Of a stretch of DNA of 64,000 nucleotides, positions 9,295 to 21,200 are shown in pieces. The DNA is taken from positions 62,001-126,000 of the forward strand of contig SADC01000026.1 of the NCBI GenBank assembly GCA_004194705.1, given 5' to 3'. The DNA comes from Ditylenchus dipsaci (Eukaryota > Nematoda > Chromadorea > Rhabditida > Anguinidae). Within the stretch, counting starts at the first letter, position 1, and each line of letters opens with the position of its first letter. Under the pieces are notes generated by a model. It was not told the DNA's origin, did no database searches, and saw only the letters and a program-made list of their open reading frames with translations. The position numbers were made by a program, and so were the translations under genes.

Positions 9295-12200
9295 GTAAGA
9301 ATTTTAAAAATATGTTCTATGAAGTCGGTCGTTGATATACGCCACCATAGAAATCGTAGGTTTGTTTTGCCTAAATAAAGGCAAAGCAGACTCTTGACGT
9401 AACGCCACCCTCGATTCTAACGACATCGAAGTGTCAGCTTCTGAGAAGAATTAACCTTCGTATAATGCCACCCATCAAGGGTGGGACGGAAGAAAAAAAA
9501 CGGGACAAAATCACATTAGACCAGGGCTCCCAAGTAGGAGGACCTTGAAATCCGCCAAAAAATTGAAAAATCAGCATTTGGGGTCAAAAATCATCCCAAA
9601 AATTCCAAAAATCAGCCAAAAGTCAGCCATACATAAATTGTTTAAAAAATTACTTTATTTGAGATAAACACAAAATCAAAAAAAATTTTACCGGTTGAGA
9701 AATAGAAGGCCATGGCCTTCTTGTAAAATAAATACGGTATTTATGCATTTTATGATCAAGAGTATATCTCGGAATCATGTCTAAGGTATGTGGGTGTGCG
9801 TATCTCAACTCCAAGCCCCCAAGCCCCAAGCCCCCAAGCCCCCTTCGGAGGCGCAGGGGGCTTGAGAGTTAGAGATGCGCGCACTCACTTACCTTAGACA
9901 TGATTCCGAGAAGGACTCTTGATCATAAATGCATAAAGAGTCTATTTTTGCCACGGCCCAGTTGAAAAATATGGTAAAACACACAAAATAACCGATAGAA
10001 AAGTGGCCCCTTTTTTGTCCCTTTCCTTCCCAATACAACTCTTATTCCATTAAAAGATTGTTTCCAGCCTTTTAACATAAAAATTTTGCTTCAAAGCCCT
10101 TTCTAGACTGAAATCACATTCGTTAGACCACTGAATTTTTTTAGACTACTGAAGTGCAATTAACCCGGTTGTTTTCTCGTTAAGAGTATGTGACGGGTAG
10201 GACTCTCGAGTTCGACCCCAGCTACCACCATTTCAATTTTATTCATTTTTTCATGGTTTTCAAGTTGAATGATGATAACGGTTTGCAAAATGAACTAAAA
10301 ATCTAAAAAAGGTGAATAACAGCACATTTGATGAAACCATCTTCCTCAAAAATTTCAACATATGATTCAAGCCACTGTCTTACAATTGCAAAAGTTAGTT
10401 TTGTTAAAAGGATAGTTTTATCAAATGTGCTGTTATCAACCTTTCTTTATTTTATCTCCATCAAATATTATATAGGGTTTTTCCATATCGCATGGACACT
10501 TCTAGACTTTTTTCGTTTTTAAAAAAAATGCCTGAGAAATATTTTGAGAAATCTGAGAATATTTTCGACGTTTAGAAAACTAAATAAGAATTATGTCGGC
10601 AAAAGTTGAAAATTATTACTCAAAGGTAGCAAACTAACAAAATGTTTAGATGGTTTATAGCTTCAAAGTTATTGGAAAAATTCAATCCAACCCAAGTAAC
10701 GATTCGATTGAACCCAACTTCAGCCAGCAAAAATTCAACTGTGAATATTTAACCAACTACGACAATTTCATTTGTCGGATCAGCAGCCATTTGTTCGAAC
10801 CTCAAATGTAAGTTTTGTTCGACGTAATAAGTAAACACCTTTTATGCAAGCTTTTTCAACAGCTAGTCTATACAAAATTTGACCCTAGTAGCAAGAAATC
10901 CTCCCTAAAAATCTTTCATTTTAAAGCACTGGTAAAAAGTACTCAAATATTAGTCTCAAAACGCAAAACAAACCGTGACAAATTTCGGCGCTAGTAGCAA
11001 ATACATCTCCCCCCAAATCTGACCCTATAAAATCGCTGTAACCACCCTTTGGAACAACAAGGTTAGGCTCAGGGCTTAGGCTCGGCGGTAGGGCAGCGTA
11101 CGGAAGTTGTGACTAATAACTGTCTTACACACTTTTTCTCGGGTCTGGGACATATATTTGGGTACTCTTTATTTAAGTAAAAAAAGTGAAAATCGTTGGG
11201 GGAGGAGGTGATCTGGTATTTGCTAGTAGGGTCGAAATTTCTTAGTCGTAGCTACTTTACGCTAGCTAACCCTAAGTCTAAGCGTATTAAACGTAGCTAC
11301 AAAGATTCGGGGGAGGGCTGATGTGGGTCGGTTTCGAATTCTTGATAGGAGACTGATAGACGGGGCTGATTATGCGTTCTGAAACTTTGGTTCACCTTTA
11401 CTGTTTGAGCTGTGTGAAAAACGCCTGCTAGATTTTCAAAATCTATCACAGGCACGTCTCACACAGCTCAAACAGTAATTGAAGACAAAGTTAAAATCTC
11501 TAGGTAGTATTTGGCATGTGTCTTTAAAGGGACTTATAAACTTTTTTTTGAATCCATTTCAATCTGTCCGTCGTCACTTTTCTTTTTAAGACCAATTTTC
11601 CGCCAGTTTTAGTGAACTCATGCCGGATCTCTTTCACAATCCTCAAATTCAACATTTTAGCTCTCTTTTAAGCACAAAATTGTAAAATTGAAGTGGCTTT
11701 AAAAAAAGTTTCTAAGTCCCTTCAAACTGGAGATGGTGAATTTTGCCTGGATTTTTGGTGGATGTTTGGGTTTAAGTCTAATTTTTGGCCAGTTTTCGTG
11801 AAAAAGTAAAGTAAAAAAAGTTATAAAAAATTGATTTACAGAATATTTGTGTCAATTTTGAAAAATAGCTGGAATTTTCGAGACACGTGCACCTTATAAT
11901 TTCATAAACACATTCACTCGCAATTCGGCTTGCAACAAAAAAAAATATTAACATTTTTTATTTACGTGTTACGCTTAATAAAGAGCTTAGGAGTTTAACT
12001 TTAGGGTTTCAAAAAGGTATCTGACAAAAATTTGCAAAAAAAAAGTCCGAAAATTAGGCTTAAACACTAACATGCGCCAAAAATCGAGGCTGAAATCTAC
12101 CATCTCCAATTTGAAGGGACTTAGAAACTTTTTTTTGAATCCATTTCAATTTTACAATTTTGTACTTAAAAGAGAGCTAAGATGTTTAATTTTAGGGTTG

Positions 12201-15200
12201 CGAAAAGATATCCGGCAGGAGTTCACCAAAACTATCCAAAAATTAGACTTAAACGTTTAGACTTAAAGATTAGACTTAAGAATTTATATTTGTTTTTTTT
12301 CAAATGCAATCACAATTTTTTAAATTCGCGCATTTTTAAATCTCATAGTTTTCAAAAGGTTTGTTCTCAATTCAATTTTGAATGAATTCAAAACTACATT
12401 TGTAGCAAGAATAGGCGAGGGTAGGCGAGGGTAGGCGAGGGTAGGCGAGGGTAGGCGAGGTAGAGTGGGTGTTATAACAGGTAGGATGGATGTTCTACCC
12501 TAACCATTAACGCACTCAAAAGATTAATCTGCCTGAAGTACTATTGTAAATGAAAAAATGATGTTCCCGAACCACAAGAATAGTGCCCGAGTCACCAATG
12601 TTCCCGCACGGCATAGGCGCCGATAGGCGCTTGCAGACCCTGGTGAGAAATATTCGGATACTCTGCTTTAATAACATCAAATTGTGTTTGGAGCACAACT
12701 TTAAGAAAAGAAAAAGATTTGACAACAAAATAAAAAAATTTTGAGTTTTTCAATGCAATTTTCGAACGCCGAGCGAATTTCCTAATCTCCAGAGCATAAA
12801 TGAGCTTTTCCGGCTATTCCTTATAATGCGAAATTTAAGAAAAAAAGAATTCGCCTATTTTGGGCCACCCACTGAATTATACTAACCCACCAAATAATAA
12901 ACCTAAATAAATAATAAAAGCGAAAATTTGAAATCACAGAGGAACCTAAGCAAATTTTTTAAATTTTTTCTCACGATCACAACCTGAAAAACTAACATCT
13001 CATTTGTGTTCATCATAAGCGATTTGCATGTGAAAGTGCTTTTACAGCTCGGAACCCAATGAAAAATTTTGAAAAAATATCAAAAAATATTTTACGAAAA
13101 AATCTCTGTTCAAATGTTTGTTTGTCTTGAGTGAAATTTAAAACTTGGTAGTTTTTTTTGACGTTCAAAAGCACTTTTATATACAAATCGACTATGTGGA
13201 ACACGAATCCGGTACAGTCGAGTCTCTATATAGCATCCACCCAAAAGTTCGTTCCCACCTCGGGTCCGACACTTTTTTTAGCTCAATTTCTGAAGTATTT
13301 TGCCAAACTGATTCGTCAGTCTAGTCGGAAATATCGCAGGGATTCCGATTTTGCCGATCGTTTCTCAGAAACATGGTAATTTTGCCATTTAGACCCGCAA
13401 AGCTCTATATAGCATCGCCTTAAATCTCAAAAAGGCGATGCTATATAGAGGTTTGCGAGTCTAAATGCCAAAATTACCATGTTTCTGAAAAACGATCGGC
13501 AAAATCGGAATCCCTGCGATATTTCCGACTAGACTGACGAATCAGTTTTGGCAAAATACTTTAGAAATTGAGCTAAAAAAAGTGTCGGACCCGAGGTGGG
13601 AACGAACTTTTGGGTGGATGCTATATAGAGACTCGACTGTATCAGACTTTCAGATTGTGATCGTCGAAAAATTTTAAAAAATTGCCTTGGTCATCATGTG
13701 GTTTCTAAATTAAATCAAAAAAAGGCGCCTAAATTAGATGAGTAGCCCATTTTAGGCCACCGGGTCACCTAATTTAGGGGGTAGCCTGGAATAGGCAGAT
13801 TTAGGAGGCTTTTTCTCCCTTAATCACCTTAATTAAACTCAAAATCTCGTCCCTACTCCCTGCCAAAGAGGGACCACCAATATAGTTCACACTTATCACT
13901 ACAAAGCCAGTTTGTACGTATTGTACAGTTTTGTTCAGAATTTTATACTTAATTAGATAGAAAAAAGGCGCTACTGTAATATATAGCCGCCTCCCACCCC
14001 CCCCCCCCCCCCCAAATCCGACTTTTATTACAGTAGCTTTTTTGGGAAGGAGGGGGGCGGGTATATGACAGTAGCGTCGAAAAAAATATCTGAAAAGGTC
14101 ATTTTGCAGTTTATTCAGGGTAATTATTGTTGGACAACTTTCAGTTTGGAGTTGTTTTAGTTTAGTTGTTTTAATTTTTTAATTTTTTAAATTTACATGA
14201 AATTTCTATGTACAAAATACTTAAAATGCCCAATAGTAATTCGAAAGTTTTATGTTGCACAACTTAAAAAATTTTATTGGCACTTTTCAGCCAGTGTCAT
14301 TTCCACCTAGTTGATCTAGTCTTCGCTTCTGACTATAATCAATATAATTCTTTGAGAGCTGTTATAGCGTCTGCTCAATTAGCCTTTCAACATTCCTACA
14401 AAAGAATTATAGTTTATGATTTAGGAGGTCTTTCTACAAATGCCACCATAGTATGTCGATTTTAAAAATACAAAATATACTAACTTATATTTAAGATGAA
14501 CGAGTTAAAAAATGTTTGCAAGCTGGAAATTAGAATTTTGAACTTCACACTACTGCCGTCTGATGTTCGAAATATTTCAAATTTTTCTTGGAAAATTTTA
14601 CTTCTGTCAGTAAGTATGCTTTTATTTGTTTTAAATCAACAAAATTCAATTTATGAAATTCAAAAGTAAGCACCGTAAAAACTAGGGTTGTAGAATTCTC
14701 CGGAGAAATAAAAAACGGAGGATTCTTCGAAGAATTCTCCAGAGAATCCTCTAGAATTCTCCAAAAATGGCAGAATTATTAGTTTTTATCGAGCTTCGCA
14801 TTTCAAAACCATTTTATTTGCCAACACATAACAATTCAATAAATATCATCCGCAAAGAAGTCAATTTGCTCTTCGAGGAAGTATTTCCAGTTGCGAAAGC
14901 CTACAAAAAGCAAGGTCGAAGAAGAAAAATTAAGGAAAACAAACCCTTGTCAACAAAATGTCCAGCTCCTTATGATCGTCTTCTGAAGTGCTTTCGAGTC
15001 AGTGCTTGATTGTTCCTGAATTTCCTTGAGACGAGATTTCTGCCACTTCTGATAACTTCGGGATCTTCGACTTCGGCGATAAGCTTCCACTTCGACGAGC
15101 TGCAGGTCTTTTCGAAAGACGATCGATTTGCTTTCTATCTTCAGAGCCTTCCTTGTTGAAGTTCTAAATTTTAACCTGGTTTAGCATTAAGTTTAGCATC

Positions 15201-18200
15201 TTAGACCAAAAACACCTCCAAGTTCTTCTCCATTTTAGCTGCATCCGACTTGTAACGCTTGTTGCAGAACTTGCAGTAGCTTGCGACGACCGCATTTCCA
15301 TTGTCATTTGTTTCTTGCTCCCGTTCAAAATAAGTCTAGCACCATGATAGCTGTTTTCTCGACATCTGAGAAGATGATTAACAATAATTACAGGACGCAA
15401 CAATTTATAGAGAGAGCAAAATAAAAGACCGCAATAGCGCTAAACACGTCGTAAGTAAATAAGTAGATTGATTTTGTCGCAGCGAGATTCTCACCCAAAA
15501 ACTTTTCACGGCAATTTAAAATTTTTTTATTTCTCCGATTTTTCTTTGACGGAGAAATAGGTCGGAGAATTCTGGAATATTCTCCGAGAATTCTCCAAAG
15601 AATTCTCCGAAGAATTCTTCAATATCCAACCCTAGTAAAAACTCTATTAAAACCCCCTCCCCCTGAATTCAAAATCGTGTTTTCAGCATTGTGTTTTTGA
15701 CCCATTTTTTTTAACTTCTGTCAGGCAACTCAGCACTCATTTGCAGCTCATCTCACTGGCTAAAAAATAAGTGGTAACTTGCCTGAGAGCAGACTTCAAA
15801 AATTATGCTAAAAACACAATACCAAGAACACGATTTTGAACGAGGGGGGAGGGAGGAGTTAATAGAGTTTTCACGGTATTATTAAAAAGGCTGTGTCTAA
15901 AAAGGCTGTGCCGGCTTAGGTCCGGAATATTTGAAAAATACAAACAAAATGGTTGTTTCTATCTTTTTTTCACCGAAAAGCTAAAAAAGAGTAGAAAAGA
16001 ATCAAGGAGAATTTTTGAGTCAAAACAAAAAACAGTTATGAAAACAGTTACCGTATATTCTCTATTAGAAGGCCCGGGCTTCTATTTTTCAACCCTAAAA
16101 AAGTCGGAAAAAAAATATTTCGATTTTTAGATTTTTGGGTGCTCAACCAAAATTTTAAAAGTGGAATCAGGTAAGCTCGTGCTAACTAAGAAAACGCGAA
16201 AAACAGATTTGCGAATTTCTTTTTCTAGGCTGATATATAGGTCCTCAAGGGGGCCTTCTATTAGAGAGGGCCTTCTATTAGAGAGGGGCCTTCTAATCGA
16301 GAATATACGGTATATTAAAAAAGAAAAATCTTGGGCTGAATAAGCACGAATATTGCAACTCTTATCACTGCACTAAATTCATTAAAAGGGCATATGATTT
16401 TTAGGATATGTATGCAAAGGATATTGGCAAACCTGAACACGATGGCTTTATTTATGCTGATGTTTCAACATTTTTCCTAGAAATGAACTTTTAGACTATT
16501 ATCTGGCTATCAATGCTAATAGGCTAACAGGTTTTCAGCTGATTGATGGACTAAACCGCGGAATAAAAGTGTCGACTAATCCTTGTAAGCGAAAAAATAG
16601 CATTTAAAATATTTTTAATCCAAATTCGGTGCAGTTTAACATTTATTCAATGAGCATTTTTTGACCGACACAAGATATAGAGTTTTTGGTCGTTTAAAGT
16701 AGGGTTGGGTGATGGTAAGTTTCCGTGGTAAGCTATGGTATTTTTCCAGTAACTTACCGCTAGCTCACCAGCGCTATTATAAATCATGCTGCAAGATGGC
16801 TGTTTATACGTTAAAGATCTCCAGCCAATCGAACTACAGTCAGCTCCCTCGATAGTGTACACCCGCCATAGTGTACACCCCCGCCATAGTGCACACCCGG
16901 TTCTGATTTGGTTGGCCACCATATAAATTTATAATAACGGACCCTAGCCATAGTGTACACCCTCCATAGTGCACTTTTCGTTGTCTTGTTTTGGCTTTCA
17001 AGAATAACATAATTTGTTTTGGATGGGAAACCGCTCTATAGTGCACACATGGCCGTGTTAAAGCAAAATAGCTCTCTCCGTAGTGACCCTTTGCCATAGT
17101 GCACCCCCCGCCATAGTGCACACCTGGCGTCTGTCCTTGGTGTGCACTATGGAAGGAGTCGACTGTAGTTGTCCGCAAAACTTTACAAACTATACAATTA
17201 GTCGATTCGGACAAAGACGATGGGAATGGATTTACCAGCGACCAATCACTCGAAGAAAAAGAATTTAAGACTTCCACCCAATTCGTTTGAAAAAAATTTC
17301 GCTTATTTGTTAAAATTATTTATAAAATCGTTTCTTCGACATGCTTCTAGTTGAAAAATTTTCGGGCGCTACTGTAATATTAACCCCACCCTCCCCTTAA
17401 AAAAGCTACTGTAATATACCATCCCCCAATAATTTTTGGAGAGTACGTAAAACCACCATTTTCAAAAAAACCTCGTACAAAAGCGCTTCTAAGTAATGGA
17501 TAGGCCCTAAGCCTAAGCCTAAGTCTACGGGTGCAAGCTAAAGCCTAAGGCTAAATTGTTAGGAGGAGGGGGTGTATATACAGTAGCGACAAGGTTTCCG
17601 CTCGGTGTGGTCCGAAAAAGCCTATACACGCTAATAAACCGACACCCTAGAGTAAGGCTGAAAAATAAACCGACATGTGGGTATATTCGATAAAATATGA
17701 TATATAAAGAGTCTTAGTTTATCCATTGTGTGTTTCTCCCTGCACTTAAATTTGCTATTTTAGTAATGTACACATACATTCCTCTTCACCCTGACTTGAA
17801 GGACGACATAGAATTGAGAAAAACCAATGTGATTGTCGTGAAAAAACTGAATTCACAAGAAAGTTGCTTAAGTGGTATGTTAATATTTTATATTATATTA
17901 TCAACAAATTTTCGAAAAAACACGTCGTAAACCAATACTTCAGGCTAAACACAAAACCAGTGTTAGACGTGTCATTTCACAAACTAAAGAGTGTAACGAT
18001 CATTAAACCAAAATTAAAATTTTTGGGCTTGTCAACGGCCAAAAATAAAGTCACAACAAATTTTCAAATTTTCCAGCAAAGGAATCGCTTTCTATATTTG
18101 AAAAAAAAATGTATTACAGTTAAAGGACCATGAAACTTGATAAGCACAGCAATTTGGAAATTTTGTATTGGCGCGGGACCACCCTAATTTTGTCAATAAT

Positions 18201-21200
18201 GTTTTCGAATTGTTTTTTGTTTGCATGTAAAATTTTTTCAAAATATAGAACCGTTTACTAGTCGAGCCCAACGTTGCTCGACAGTGCCGGATCGGACGAC
18301 TTATCTTGCATTCACTGCACCATAATTACTTATATGAGTATGTGTTAAAAATTCACTCATAAATAAAATTCGAATTTTCAATGAACACAAAAAAAATTAA
18401 TTCAAAAACATTATTGACAAAGTTAGGGTGGTCCCGCGCGAATTCGAAATTTCCAAATTGCTGTGCTTATCAAGTTTCATGGTCCTTTAAGCCTCGCTAT
18501 AGGGGCACCCTCTCAAAAGTTCCTTCCGCCTAGGGTTTGACTTTTTTTAACCTAATTTTCAAAGTCTTTCATCCATTCTGTTGTGACAGTCTGCTCCCAA
18601 TATCGTAAGGATTCCAGTTTTGCCGGTTGTTTTTGAAAAGAACTTTTGGGTTAAAAAGGCAAGACTTCGGTATAGTGGCACCCCTTTTTGAAATTTGTTT
18701 TTATTTAACCCAAAATTTGTTTTCTTTTCAAAAAAATTTCAACCCCAAATTTGTTTTCTTTTTAAAAGCGATCGGCAAAATTGGTATCCTTACGATACTT
18801 GCGACCAGACTGTCAGAACAGAATAGATAAAAGACTTTGAAAATTAGGTTAAAAAGAAAGTGTCGGACCTTAGGCGGAAACGAACTTTTGGTAGGATGCC
18901 ACTGTAGCGAGGTGCAACTGTAATCAAGTTTTTAGATAAAATTTTACAGCTGTTTTAAAAATTCATTTAGAGAATACGACTTTTTATACAACTTCACACG
19001 CATTTTCATCATTTTGACTAGTCAATTTTTTCTCATTGATGGTGTTATCGATTTCACAAGTTTTAGTGCTATAAGTGATATATTTAGTGTAGCGCAGTTC
19101 AAGGTCTACTAAAGTGATTTTACTGAAAAGTGGATTTGGGAGACCTTGAGTTGCGCTTACGGTTAGGAGATCACCGGTGATTTGTTTTCCGGTAATATTA
19201 TCGTAATATTACCGATTTTCGAAAAGGTCACTCAAAGTTTTAAAAACACCTCAATACCCATATTTTAGTTTTCTATAACTCACCTATGGACCTTGGGTCA
19301 TTCCCGAAATTCGGTGCTACTGGAATATACACACCCAAATATACACACCAAATTTTCGGTGATTTCTTACCAAGGGGGAACAAGACAAAAAAAGTGAAAA
19401 ATTTCCATTTTTGCGCACAAAAGACTATTCGCGCATACTATTCGCATACTATTATACTAGGGTCTTTAGGCGCCTATCGGCGCCTATGCCGTGCGGGAAC
19501 ATTGGTGGTTTGGGCAGCAAAAACTAAATTCATCATCATCATAGTTACGGAAATTAATTATCAATTGTAATAAAGCGACAATTCTTCTGACAACAACTGC
19601 CCCACAATGTTCAAAAAATGCGCGAATTTAAAAAAAAATTGTGATTGCATTTGAAAAAAAAAACAAATATAAATCCACTTTTCACTTTCACAGTGCAGAA
19701 CCTCAATTTTTTCACATTAATTATTGAATTTAATTTCGAAAGGTCCTCCGAGATTAAAAGAGCTTTCATATGAGTATAAACATGCAATTAAAATATTACA
19801 CTAAAAAGTTTTTCTTTGTGATCAAACATGTAGTCAAATGCGTTGCCCACGCACCCACCCACCCCCTTTTGAAAAACTCTTTTAACAAATTTTGAATTAC
19901 CAACTACTTTTTTCATGTAATTTTTTATTAATTAGGGGTAATATCACCGGTAATAATCACGGTAGTATTACTATTGGCCAACCCTTGCGGCGGTACAACA
20001 TAAGGCTAAATTATTAATAGAGAAACAAAAAATTGAAGTTTTTATCAAAATTCCAATCAACTTCTCAAAAAATGGCATTTTTTAAATAGAATATGAAGAA
20101 TTTAAAATTTATTAAAAATTGAAGTAAACTTTTTTCACAAAAAAACTTTGAAATTGAAAAATGCCGTCTTTTGACTGAAAAGTGCAGTCTTTTTTATTTT
20201 TAGAAAGTAAAGTTAAAAAGTGGCAGATGTCTAAAAAATTTTCTCAAAGTAATGACGCTATTAGGTAACCATGTGACTTTAGTTTCTAACATCTTTTCAT
20301 TTGCTGCCATATCTTTGCAAAACTCAGCATCAAACGGCAAAGTGTGAAGCCAGTCGGAAAAGTGTTCTGATTGGTTTTCTTTTACCTTTTTGTGCTACAT
20401 TTTGCAAAAAGAATCGCAAGGTCACCTGTTAGGGCTAGGACAGTCAAAACTCTATACCGTATTTACTGTATTAAGTCCCCATGGGGAGTTATTTTTCAAC
20501 CCTTAAAAAATCCGAAAAAAAATATTTCGATTTTGATATTTTTGGGTGCTCAACCAAAATTTTAAAAGTGGAATCAGGTAAACTCGAGGCAACTAAGAAA
20601 ACGCAAAAAACAGATTTGCGAAATGTTCGCTCTAGGCTGAGATATAAGGTCCGTAGGGTGGGGACTTATTAGAGGGTGGGGAGTTATTAGAGGGTGGGAG
20701 TTAATACAGTAAATACGGTATATGGTCTATATACAGTCAAACGTCTATATAACCTTTATATACCGCAAGGGACCGGCTCTGCCCGGATGCAATGAAGAGG
20801 TGGATGCTATATAGAGGGTGGCTATATAGAGGTTCGAAAGGCAAATTATTGACAGTCGGACGCAACAAGGATGTTTTCACCGAAATATGTTTAAACTAGG
20901 TGCCAAATGCGCATATTGGCGCCTATATTGTGTCGCATACCTATCAATAGTATTTAATAGAGTTGTAGAAATTCCCGGAAATATAGAAACCCGGGAATAT
21001 TCCCAATATAGGGAAAATACAGGGAAACCCGAGAATATTCCCAATGTTCCCGGGAATATTCCGGAAATATTTCCGGGAATATTCCCATTGTACAACCCTA
21101 CTATTTAATCAATGAAAAATACGGCAAAATACGTTCGAGCGCTTACCCAAAATATATGCTTTGATCCCCGAGCTGAATCAGGCCTAGGCTTAGACAAGGT

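Larger units (their letters stand above)
14671..15878. mobile_element. Palindromic MITE split by a hAT element
   Basis: The right end GAGTTTTCACGGTA and the left ACCGTAAAAACTCTATTAA are inverted ends of one hairpin MITE whose body (AAAATCGTGTTTTCAGCATTG) is like that at 5126-5369. The left end is interrupted between CACCGTAAAAAC and TCTATTAA by the hAT element at 14683-15634. Removing the hAT and one GTAAAAAC copy restores the terminus, which independently confirms the hAT borders. Confidence 0.75.

Noticed and set aside
10170..10230. tRNA gene suggested by GAGTTCGACCCC
   Set aside because: The flanking sequence cannot form acceptor or anticodon stems; at most an old SINE relic.
16840..17277. 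A 145-codon open frame (minus) with repeated GVHYG
   Set aside because: It is the translation of CCATAGTGCACACC units in the pogo-like MITE.
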